Shown here in pieces: positions 45,710 through 55,569 of a stretch of 64,000 nucleotides of DNA. The stretch lies in NCBI GenBank assembly GCA_023634235.1, contig JAMKCF010000013.1:10346296-10410295 (forward strand), given 5' to 3'. Each line of letters opens with the position of its first letter. Position 1 is the first letter of the stretch. Both the position numbers and the translations under genes were made by a program. Under the pieces are notes generated by a model. That model made no database searches. It was not told the DNA's origin and saw nothing but the letters and a program-made list of their open reading frames with translations. This DNA is from Pisaster brevispinus (Eukaryota; Echinodermata; Asteroidea; Forcipulatida; Asteriidae).

Positions 45710-46040
45710 GTTTAAAAGTGTGTAATACCAACATTGAGGCTTGTTTTTAACTTTTGTTTTGGGGTAAGCTTGACCAAACCCTGGGTGACCTCAATAAGCC
45801 CAACCCTGATGGTTGAAACTTCCCTAGTAATTAGTTATTTGGACACAAAACATGTTAACCGTCCCTTGGTAAAAGATACTCGGTTTTACCTTAAGACCAT
45901 CATATGGTCTCTTGTTGAAGATTGTTTTGGTTTAAAGGTGTTTAACAAACATTGAAGCTTGTTTTTAACCATTTTAGAGGGGTGGTGGGTAAGCTCAACC
46001 GATTATTGGTTTAGGCCTAGGGTAAGTCTTAAAAACCAAT
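45710..46040. repeat. Left part of a tandem duplication (copy at 48945-49265)
   Basis: The block from tttaaaagtgtg to gcctagggtaagtctta is repeated with very few differences about 3.23 kb to the right. The right copy begins inside an EGF exon, marking a tandem-duplication junction. Confidence 0.8.
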
Positions 46041-46339
46041 CCAATGAGTAACCTTCCCGGTGATTGCTGAATCATTGGCCTACGGCTATCTTGGAGAAAA
46101 ACATTGGTTCTTTAATATTACCAACAACTGGCAGTTGTTAGAGGCTTCATGCCACTTGGTAAAAAAAATAAACTATGTGTCACCAACATGACCAGCCTAG
46201 CCCTATTCACTAGTTTATTGAGAAACTCAACATAGTTAGCCTAATGGATAATCCAAAATGAACCAAACTTGCCTAGAAATCACTTTGGTTTGATGTTCAC
46301 ATAGATCAATTTGAGATAGATCGTCTACAACTTGTAAAA

Positions 46340-48491
46340 TCCTTAAAGATCCTCTTGACCCGCTATTCGCATCCCAAAGACGTCATGGACCACACTGGGA
46401 ACTAACCTTTTCCAGATACACGACACCCACTACCTTGCTCTTATCGACTACTGATCCAATCGTCACCGTTTTCACGAAGGGACAATTGTCCCCTGCAGCC
46501 AAAATTGTATGTTTGGAGAAAACTGCGTTGGAAGTTATGCTGATTTTGAAATCATTGGTTGGTAGACTTTTCTAGACTTTACAAATCTGTTTCCAATTTT
46601 GTCCATAACGGTTTAATTAACGAGTAATTATTCAATTAACAACATGTTCTCTTCGTGAAAACTGTGCAAAACGTGGTCTGTGTGCAGCGCGTCGTGTTTA
46701 AACGAATTGGCTGTTCGTGAAAACGCAAAAGACGGAGCACTTACTTTTTACGCTGTGCAAGGGGAAAAAGTCGCGCGTTAGAGCAATGCACAATTGGCTC
46801 TTCGTGAAACCGCAGAAAACAAGTTTTGGTGTAAAACTTTGTAGGTCAACGGTTTTGGCACTTCGTGAAACCGCAAAAAGCCGGAGCACTCATATTTGGC
46901 GCTGTGCCAGCCGTGTCTTCAACGCACAAAAAGGAATTTGGCTCTTCGTGAAAACGCAATTCCAGGTTCTTGAGGTTTTTGTCTTTCACCATCTTAGCAT
47001 AACTAAGAAACTAGACGACTTTTAGGTCTATAAATTAGTGAATTGTTAGATACCATTAAACTAAATGGAAACCACCCCAAAAATCAAAATGAGTTTTTTA
47101 TCGATTTTTTACAATACTGTCTCTTCGTGAAAACGGTGACACAATAAACTGCTTTCGTTCCCCGTAACAAACACCAACAGTGCAACCATAGCCCGACTCA
47201 CAGCATCAACTTTCCGACTGATGGGAGAAGCAAACAGTATATCGGGAAAGCAAACCAACAATTTGTCAGTTAAACGTACAGCATCGCCTCTCCGTTATCC
47301 AGATTAAAACGGTCTATCAGAGCACACTACTCACACAGTGAAGTCATCGATCACCAACTGCCGAAATATGGGCCAAGACAATAACCAGACCTTACTCAAC
47401 CTACGAGCAACAGCTAAACACTGGTCTGTCAGCCCCTGCCGAAATCGTATTTGGTCGTTCGTTTCGACTTACCCTACCCAGAAATGGTCCATTGTAGCAG
47501 CCCTCTCTATACTTCCACTAACTACAAAACAGAAAGAACCAAATGAAGACTCGGAATGACAGACATGCAGGCCCAGCAGTTCCACCACTGTTTGTCGGCC
47601 TACATGTTCGTATCCTAAAACACGAGGACAGCACTTGGAGCCTAGGAAATGTCATAAAAGTACGAAATAAGCCAAAGGTCGTATGAGTTCACTACACCTA
47701 AATGTACCAAATGGTACCGCGCCCACTTGCGCAAAATGTTTGGCAAACGCAGCACCGTAAAGGCACGAAGCAGTTGCATGCGCTGCAGAAGTGAGTTCGT
47801 TTTGCAGTTGCACCTAGGGCAGAAGGTAAATCGTCTAAAGAACAAGTCGACATCAGGTGGGGCCGTACTAGCTGCAGACCGATACACATTGCAGATACCT
47901 AATCCTCCCTACCAAGTTTAGTAGAGAACCTACGCCCACGTTGTAAGCCAACTGTTTTGAAACACATTGTACTTTATTAAAAATATTGTTCAAGTTTATT
48001 AATTTCGTACCCACCACAACACCGAGACAGCTTGTCTCAGAGTACAACATGACACATCATTTGCCCTTGATCAACAATAAGAGGCGATACACGTCCTTTT
48101 TGAAATCTCGCCTGCGTCCGACATGATTGAGCAGTATACGTTCTTTAAACGCCTCTCTGATCGTTCAGGTACTGATCTAAAATGGTTCTCCTCTTACTCT
48201 CGCGACCGTACTCAAGTTGTTGTTACTCACATGTGTATCCCTAGGTCAGGGATTGCACATTGGAAGTTTAATTTCAAAAGGTGGTTGCGCTTTTGAGATT
48301 TTTCCAAAAATTTGAAGTGAACTTTACGTCCACGCATGAATAATAATAACAGCAAAAAACAATCATGAGAAACGTTGCCGACGTTTCTTGGATTCCAACT
48401 TTGGGGAATAAAACCTGATACTTTTCCCGTAAGTGTATTTTCTCGATCTTTAATGTTTCTCAAATTGCTTTATTTGATCAAAAGCTGCTGC
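46340..48491 (+). mobile_element. Gypsy-integrase/LINE composite (copy 2), with inserted MITE-like element
   Basis: 46345-46461 matches 7290-7405 (integrase core entry with dGTHYLV-type frame), is interrupted by the 46462-47140 element, and resumes at about 47145. 47200-47640 matches the late integrase region. 48040-48260 gives LINE RT peptides (LFEISPASDMIEQY, FFKRLSDRSGTDLKWFSSYS, RDRTQVVVTHV). It ends at the ttgatcaaaagctgctgca tail, which abuts a truncated EGF exon at 48492. Confidence 0.65.
46462..47140. mobile_element. MITE-like element with TIRs and internal TIR-derived repeats
   Basis: The left end gtcaccgttttcacgaag and the right end cttcgtgaaaacggtgac are reverse complements (18 bp, then gac/gtc). 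Inside, the end motif cttcgtgaaa(a/c)cgcaaaa recurs at about 46651, 46714, 46799, 46860 and 46945. No transposase. The host integrase sequence continues on both sides. The target duplication is unclear (possibly caat). Confidence 0.65.
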
Positions 48492-48535
48492 AGTTTGGAC
48501 ACAGTAAAAACCAAAAGTTCCCGCTTTACGTTGTA
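48492..48535 (-). pseudogene. Truncated B-type EGF exon fragment, cassette A
   Basis: The acceptor side is intact (cttttcag, VQRKAGTFGF-type start), but only about 44 bp of exon remain before the composite repeat tail begins (ctgctgca). An identical truncation exists at 50570-50613, so the insertion or deletion predates the ~2.1-kb tandem duplication. The corresponding first cysteine codon is changed here (cgt) compared with 50570-50613 (tgt). Confidence 0.65.
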
Positions 48536-48632
48536 CTGAAAAGTAGAAAGAGAGACAGAGAGAACTTCAAAATTAACACATAGTAATTGTGTATATTTTC
48601 TCAAATTTCCAATTTCCAGCTGTATTCCATAC

Positions 48633-48767
48633 CTTGACAGTTATCTCCTTTGTATCCTGCTGCACAGCTTCCGTCACATTGACCTGTTTTTCCATTACAT
48701 GGTACATCGTCAGCGCAGTGACACGTCTGGGCACAGTTAAAACCAAATTTTCCAGCGTTGCATTGTA
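48633..48767 (-). CDS. Tie-like ectodomain EGF repeat, cassette A (B type)
   Basis: A 135-bp phase 1-1 exon, acceptor cttttcag, donor gtatgg. Module VQCNAGKFGFNC, QTCHCADDVPC, KTGQCDGSC, GYKGDNCQG with eight cysteines. It is the most 3' complete exon of cassette A. Flanked by truncated EGF exons on both sides, so whether it is still spliced is uncertain. Confidence 0.72.
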
Positions 48768-48860
48768 CTGAAAAGTATGAAAGTGTAATGGAGAACGTAA
48801 CAGTTAATAAATAGTCATTTTGTATTTCTCAAATTTCCAATTTCCAGCTGTATTCCATAC

Positions 48861-48937
48861 CTTGACAGTTATCTCCTTCGTATCCTGCTGCACAGCTTTC
48901 GTCACATTGACCTGTTGTTCCATTACATGGTGCATCG
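48861..48937 (-). pseudogene. EGF exon truncated at a tandem-duplication junction, cassette A
   Basis: Only the 3' 77 bp of an EGF exon remain (APCNGTTGQCDESC, GYEGDNCQG, donor gtatgg). At about 48938 the sequence switches to a copy of 45710 onward (ggtttaaaagtgtg). The acceptor half is missing, so the exon cannot be spliced normally. Confidence 0.75.
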
Positions 48938-49265
48938 TGGTTTAAAAGTGTGTTACCAACATTGAGGTTTGTTTTTAACTTTTGTTTTGGGGCAAGCTTG
49001 ACCAAACCCTGGGTGACCTCAATAAGCCCAACCCTGATGGTTGAAACTTCCCTAGCAATTAGTCATTTGGACACAAAACATGTTAACCGTCCCTTGGTAA
49101 AAGATACTCGGTTTTACCTTAAGACCATCATATGGTCTCTTGTTGAAGATTGTTTTGGTTTAAAGGTGTTTAACAAACATTGAAGCTTGATTTTAACCCT
49201 TTTAGAGGGGTGGTGGGTAAGCTCAACCGATTATTGGTTTAGGCCTAGGGTAAGTCTTAACACTG
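48938..49265. repeat. Right part of tandem duplication (copy of 45710-46040)
   Basis: Carries gtgttaccaacattgaggtt, ttgtttttaacttttgtttt and ctaagcccaaccc-type sequence nearly identical to the left copy. Confidence 0.8.
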
Positions 49266-49420
49266 CGTGATGCCATGGTACTGCAATCAACAGTCCGTTT
49301 TTAATTAAATAATCAGTACTGCGCAATTTTCTTTTTTTTTATTTAAAAGAATCCAACTTCCTGATCTACACCTAGCCAAAAAGCATGGAAAAAGTATTGT
49401 TCCCACCCGGGGTGTCTTTC

Positions 49421-50569
49421 ACACTACTCACACAGTGAAGTCATCGATCACCAACTGCCGAAATATGGGCCAAGACAATAACCAGACCTTACTCAACCTA
49501 CGAGCAACAGCTAAACACTGGTCTGTCAGCCACTGCCAAAATCATATTTGGTCGTCCGTTTCGAACTACACTACCCAGAAATAGTCCATTCCAGCAGCCC
49601 TCTCTATACTTCCACCAACTACAAAACAGAAAGAACCAAATGAAGACTCGGTATGACAGACATGCAGACCAGCAGTTCCACCACTATTTGTCGGCCAAAA
49701 TGTTCGTATCCTAAAACACGAGGACAGCACTTTGAGCCTAGGAAATGTCACAAAAATACGAAAGGAGCTAAAGCTCGTATGACTGCGCCCACTTGCGCAA
49801 AATGTTTGGCAAACGCAGCACCGTAAGGGCACGAAACAGTTGCATGCGCTGCAGAAGTGAGTTCGTTTTGCAGTTGCACCTAGGGCAGAAGGTAAATCGT
49901 CTAAAGAACAAGTCGACATCAGGTGGGGCCGTACTAGCTGCAGGCCGATACACACTGGAGATACCTAGTCCTACCTACCAAGTTTAGTAGAGAACATACG
50001 CCCACGTTGTAAGCCAACTGTTTTGAAACACAGTGTACTTTGATGTATTTTTTTATTAAAAATATTGTTCAAGTTTATTAATTTCGTACCCACCACAACA
50101 CCGAGACAGCTTGTCTCAGAGTACAATATGACACATCATTATCCCTTGATCAACAAAAAGAGGCGATACTCGTCCTTTTTGAAATCTCGCCTGCGTCCGA
50201 CATGATTGAGCAGTATACGTTCTTTAAACGCCTCTCTGATCGCTCAGGTACTGATCTAAAATGGTTCTCCTCTTACTCTCGCGATCGTACTCAAGTTGTT
50301 GTTACTCACATGTGTATCCCTAGGTCAGGGATTGCACATTGGAAGTTTCATTTCAAAAGGTGGTTGCGCTTTTGAGATTTTTCCAAAAATTTGAAGTGAA
50401 CTTTACGTCCACGCATGAATAACAATAACAGCAAGAAACAATCATGAGAAACGTTGCCGACGTTTCTTGGATTCCAACTTTGGGGAATAAAACCTGATAC
50501 TTTTCCCGTAAGTGTAGTTTCTCGATCTTAATGTTTCTCAATTTGCTTTATTTGATCAAAAGCTGCTGC
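49421..50569 (+). mobile_element. Gypsy-integrase/LINE composite (copy 3)
   Basis: Nearly identical to 47324-48491 (offset about 2.08-2.10 kb), starting at actactcacacagtgaag and ending at the ttgatcaaaagctgctgca tail, but lacking copy 2's integrase 5' portion, the MITE-like element and a piece near 47690. It abuts the truncated EGF exon at 50570. Confidence 0.7.
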
Positions 50570-50613
50570 AGTTTGGACACAGTAAAAACCGAAAGTTCCC
50601 GCTTTACATTGTA
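50570..50613 (-). pseudogene. Truncated B-type EGF exon fragment (second copy), cassette A
   Basis: Acceptor cttttcag and about 44 bp encoding VQCKAGTFGFYC, then replaced by the composite repeat tail. The missing seven-cysteine remainder means this exon is dead. Confidence 0.7.
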
Positions 50614-50709
50614 CTGAAAAGTAGAAAGAGAGACAGCGAGAACTTCAAAATTAACAAATAGTATTTGTGTATATTTCTCAAATTTCCAATTTCCAGCTGT
50701 ATTCCATAC

Positions 50710-50841
50710 CTTGACAGTTATCTCCTTTGTATCCTGCTGCACAGCTTCCGTCACATTGACCTGTTGTTCCATTACATGGTACATCGTCAGCGCAGTGACA
50801 CGTCTGGGCACAGTTGGCACCGTATGTTCCATTAACACATT
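50710..50841 (-). CDS. Tie-like ectodomain EGF repeat no. 1, cassette A (A type)
   Basis: A 132-bp phase 1-1 exon, acceptor actatttcag, donor gtatgg. Module ECVNGTYGANC, QTCHCADDVPC, TTGQCDGSC, GYKGDNCQG, eight cysteines. It is the first EGF repeat after EGF-b (55282) in cassette A, with the Tx1-like LINE in the intervening intron exactly as in cassette B. Confidence 0.8.
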
Positions 50842-51139
50842 CTGAAATAGTAAAATTAAGAAAGACAAAAGAGAAGTAAAACATTAACTGGCAGTAGTAC
50901 TTATTGTGCATCTGTCCAGCAGCTCCTATGTCAGGATTGACAATTTCCCAAATCGTATACAGAAGGTTAAATACAATAAACAAACAAATAAATAACACGT
51001 AAATAAATAAATTAATACATAAAAAAAAATAATAATACAATAGATACGGAAAAAAATACATAATACATAAACAAGTTTATAAATTAACAAGCTTTAGCGT
51101 TCCACAGTGCAACACTTACATGCATTTCGCTCACGTTTT

Positions 51140-54100
51140 TCGTCGCTAATTTCCCATAAAATTGATCTCAGAGACGGCCATTTAGAAATTGCCATATTTC
51201 ATCAGGGAAAAGAAGCTATTAATAGCTTGAGAGACAAAACACACTTCGGTTCAATCTGATGAATTTGAGAAACGTCACATCACAGGAGGTGTTTGAATTA
51301 GTAGACAGTGAGCTACATACCAATGGAACCAAATGGTATTGCACAACTGGACAAAGGGCTGCTTCAATATAACATTTGACAACGAGAAGCACCAGTTGTG
51401 CCAAGATCGATGCATTTACCCTACCTGCTAACCACAAGGGACAAGAACAACAATGCACAATTTACAATCGACCTTGACATTTCAATCGTGATTGCAGTTC
51501 TAGAGGTCGATGCTTCATCATCTGAGGTAGCGACAACCACCGATCCTCCTGGCATCGCTATGATGAAGAATAGCAAGGACAACGAGGAACACGCAAGTCC
51601 AGTCTAAGTAGTTCCATCGTCTAAATATACTGACACTGAAGGTGGTAAGGAAAGTGATGAGGATCGGAGTGATGTTTTAGCAATTAAGAGAGAACCTGAA
51701 GATGAAACACAACACAAAGACGTACACGAAGCCAGTCCAAATAATAAATAATAATAAATGGCTTCTTATAAAGCGCTCATATCCGTCACTCAGTGACGCT
51801 CAAGGCGCTTCAACATTAATTTACTGCAAGGTATGTAGGGCTTCGTTTTGAAGTTTGAGACCTACTCCTTTACATAGGACCATGCAATGGTTTACAAGGT
51901 GCTGTGGCGCAATATGCAGCCAATCAAACCAGGAACACCGGGGCGAACCCCTTCTTTTTTCGATAAGTGTACTGTTTTTTGTTTTTTTACGTGCATTACA
52001 CAACACACGGGGCCAACGGCTTTAATCCCATCCGAAGGACGGAGCAATAATGGTTAAGTGTCTTTCTTAAGGACACAAGTGTCACGACCGGGACTCGAAC
52101 CCACACTCTGCGCAGTCGGAAACACCAGAGCTTGAGTCCGGTGCTGTTATCCGCTCGGCCACTACACGCCAGGGCTTTTGGGACGAACATGTCGAGACAA
52201 AAGAAAGCTTAACATGTCAGAGGATGAAAATGAAAAAGAAATTACTGCAGGAAAACAAAAAACGTTTTGAGAGAAAACGCTCACTTGGAGGCGGAGGGCT
52301 GTACGGAAGACGACAGACACGAAGGAAACAGAATCGGGAGATGATGAAGAAATGTATACACACATGGAAGATGTCCAGCAGCAAGAAAACAGCCCCGATG
52401 CAAAAGGTTAATTCGCCCTATACACCAGACGGAGAGTACAGCGATTCTGGAAACGACGTTCATCGTGGGAAAGAAAAACACACGAAGAGGACATCTCAAC
52501 CTAATGGTCTAGTCCGCCCCGCCCGATTAACAACGCCACTCTTACAAGTCAGGACAGAAAAGCCAAACCCGAAAAGATCGCCAGCCCAGACCGGCTCACC
52601 AACCGGATGAAACAAGCAAAACTAGACAGGAAGGTCTTTTCGAAACCACCAAACGAGTCCAAACAAGATTGCCATTCAAGTCAAAGTCACTAGTTTGACC
52701 TAGGTGGCCGATTAGAGTATACGTTTCAGTAGACCTGACAATCTACTCAGTCTGAATCTATGCAAACAAATACGAACAATCGACCGGACAAAGGAAATAA
52801 TGTTGTCATCTCAAACCAGCCAGCCTACTAAGACCAAGCAGCCCCAGCTAAACCGAGGCAGCTTACCAACATCAATCAGTCAGAGGGGAAGAGGTAGAGG
52901 CAGAACGAAGAAAGCAGACGCGATATTTTTAGTTATTTCTCTCTGTAAAGATGTATTTTATGTTTACTTAATTTTACATGTATTTATTGTCGATAGCATC
53001 AGACAATTTGTCTGGTTTGAAAAGTGATTTTAAACGTAATGTCTTTTAGATTGTTTCGAAGCGTCCCAAGTTCAGTATTTGTTCTTCAAGAAACCCACTA
53101 AAGAAGGTGACGATCACTCAGTGGCAAAACAAAAAAAATAAATACATACAAAATAAATGAATTATGGGAACCGTCAATCAAGAGGGGGTGCATTTTTTAC
53201 ATCCCATAAATCTCGAAATCACTTACATTGATAGTAACATTAAGGGAATATGAATACAAGGAAACATCTAATAAACTAATGAGTCTTTTTTCTATTGCCT
53301 CAGTGTATGCTCCTTATGAGTTCTACTCCAAGGCCCAATTATTTAGTAGTTTATGTGGCCGTATTGATCTCAATGATTGTATGTAGGTGTTTTTTGTTGG
53401 TTGTGATATTGATAAGCATACTAAGGATCCCAGTAAAGTTATCATACACAATGTTTAAAATAAAAACATATATGTATTCTGTTTGGCAAACGGTTCACCC
53501 AAGAAATCTGATTCTACTCATTACTATTAAGTCACTCAGAAACCAAGCAGAATTGACTACCTTCTTACGTCATCTTATCTAATCAATAATGTTATCGCTA
53601 TTACTTTTTACACTGGAATGTCGTCCTCCGTGTTTTGATTTTGACAATTGTTTACCCTATCGTGATACTTTTCTTGAGTGCTGGAAAAAAGGTAAATTCA
53701 GGATTTTAAAAATTATCCAAGGGTTCGGTAGAGAAGAAGAGTCGTAAACAAAATCAGAAACAGGAAAAATTATCTTTGTTCCAAATGAAAAAACAAACAA
53801 ACAAACAAACCTCGATACATGGTAGGAACAAGGTTTTTGGACGTCAGGGTCATGCTGTCTGAAACTGATGTTGAAGAATTATATAAAAAGTAATAGTAAG
53901 TTAACATCTTTCTTTAACTATTGGATCGAGAGTATCAGCGAAAGCCTTAATCTGGGGTGGTATGTGATTGGACAAAAAAGTCACTGCAGATCACTCCCTT
54001 TTGTTCGGAGCTTTTTGCAGCCTACGAAAAATCAAGGGGCGTTTTTGAACAAGAGTACTCTTCAGCATTGGAAGTTATGAACATCCCTGTCTGAAATAAT

Positions 54101-54240
54101 TCAGTGGTTACAAACATTATCCAGGGCGACAGACGATCTCTCAGATCATTTCTACTTAATGAAAGGAATAGGATCCAAATTCGTAGCGTTATCAAATTGT
54201 ACAAATTCCCATGTGTTCTCCAGAAAGACGAGAGTCAACA
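51140..54240 (+). mobile_element. Tx1-clade-like LINE (copy in cassette A), split by a SINE
   Basis: Plus strand and decayed. The ORF1-like part at 51240-51720 (EVFELVDSEL, IDLDISIVIAVLEVDASSS) continues after the SINE at 52190-52900 (SPYTPDGEYSDSGNDV). The ORF2-like part starts at about 53070 (FVLQETH) with VYAPYEFYSKAQL at 53300. It matches 16640-20720 in order. Later RT motifs are not clear. It sits in the same intron as the cassette B copy, and the motif catgcatttcgctc precedes both. Confidence 0.65.
51738..52172 (-). mobile_element. tRNA-derived SINE inserted in the LINE
   Basis: Read from 52172 downward: gtagtggccgagcggataac (A box) and gtgggttcgagtcccggtcg (B box), together a Leu/Ser-tRNA-like head. 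Then comes ttaagaaagacacttaacca with gctccgtccttcggatggga, resembling the conserved core (Nin-DC type) of deuterostome SINEs. It ends gagcgctttataagaagcca plus (ATT)n. The 3' end resembles the tail of the CR1-like LINE at 25278. About 435 bp, apparently full length. Confidence 0.75.
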
Positions 54241-54311
54241 ATTTAGGTTCTGATAAAAAAAATAAAAATAAATAAATAAATAAAAAATCCACCTTACGTC
54301 AGTTACTGTCT

Positions 54312-54760
54312 TCATATGTTCGCACAAATACAAAACAAATTGTTATAAAAACAAACAAAAAACACACAAGCAGGCAAGCAATCAAGAAAGCAAACAGGCA
54401 AGCGAACGATTAAACGAACGAACGAATGAACGAGGGGACGGAGGAACAGAGGAATAACAAACAAACAAGCAATTAAACAGGCAGCCAGACAAAAACACAA
54501 ACAGGCAAACAAGCAATTAAACAGGCAGACAGACAAACAAACAAACAACCCAACAGACACCCAACAAAGAAAGAAAAAAAACAAACAAACAACCCAACAA
54601 AAACCAAACAAAGAATAAAAGAAACAAACAAACCAACACCCCAACAAACAAACAAACAAACACCCCAACAAACACTCAACACCACAACAAACAAACAACC
54701 CAACACCCCAGTAAACAGACAAACAAGCATTTAAACAGGCAGGCAGGCAGGCAGAAAAGC
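54312..54760. repeat. AAAC/AAGC-rich microsatellite
   Basis: Degenerate acaaacaaacaacccaacac-type repeats. A similar tract lies at 375-510, the equivalent intron position in cassette C. Antisense frames up to 136 codons here are low-complexity artefacts. Confidence 0.8.
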
Positions 54761-54779
54761 ACCAAGAAAGAATTCGCTA

Positions 54780-55281
54780 CATTGCGTACTTTTCTAGATA
54801 TTTTGAGTTTTGTGACTTGACTCAGATTGGAAACTTTGCATTGCGGGGAATACAATCAAAGTTGTCGGTAAAACCGAAACATCTAACGCGTCGTCTTTTT
54901 GAAAGAAACCGATTACTTAACAACTAATTTCAGTATACTGCTCGAAACTTGGAGTTGCTACTGGATCATGTGCACTACATTTACACCTCATAGGAGAACA
55001 GCTTGGAAAGCCGGTTTATTGTTTAGTTTGATGCTGCCAGAGATTATAGACTACAGAAGGCGGGGATCGGGAATTTGGGCTGCAATGTCAATTGAGCACT
55101 GTACGCCATTTCAGCAAGCAACTCTGTTGATGCCACAGAGGATCAGTACAGGCAATGACCATTGCTATCAAACACATGTGCATACTGAAATGGCGCCCAA
55201 GTATAGTTCAAGTTCCAGTACTACATAGAGCCCAGTTTCCCCATCTGTAGCATTCGGCACTCTTGAATCAGTGGATGATAC
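54780..55281. other. Intron 3' of EGF-b, cassette A
   Basis: About 54900-55240 is homologous to 600-1010 and 21880-22250. No exon. Confidence 0.55.
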
Positions 55282-55434
55282 CTTCTTTGCAGTCCAGTCC
55301 TTTGTAACCGGTTGCACAACTGCAACCATAGGGGTCAGGTAAACAGAACAGTAGTCCCTCGCAAGAAGAAGCACCCAAATCGAATGATCCACACTTTAAG
55401 TTTCCTTTTTGGCCGAAGGTATTTCCTCCATGTA
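55282..55434 (-). CDS. Tie-like receptor ectodomain, EGF-b exon, cassette A
   Basis: A 153-bp phase 1-1 exon, acceptor atccttgtag, donor gtatca. It encodes LHGGNTFGQKGNLKC, LGASSCEGLLFC, LPDPYGCSC and GYKGLDCKEG. The intron to EGF-a is 5.2 kb here against 0.75 kb in B and C, because of two insertions (about 55570-57890 and 58290-60460). Confidence 0.82.
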
Positions 55435-55569
55435 CTACAAGGATATCAAATAACAATAAAACAAAATTAAGATAATCACAGAAAATACTTGTTCAATTAT
55501 TACTTTCCAATTTTGACGGAAGCCACTATTCTTTCTAAATTTGAGGACAAATTTCTAAAATAGTCTAAT

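Noticed and set aside
52060..52172. Functional Leu/Ser tRNA gene on the minus strand
   Set aside because: A and B boxes are present, but the sequence continues into a SINE core and ATT tail and interrupts a LINE; it is a SINE head.
54312..54722. 136-codon Cys/Leu/Phe-rich minus-strand ORF
   Set aside because: Translation of an AAAC/AAGC microsatellite; low-complexity artefact.
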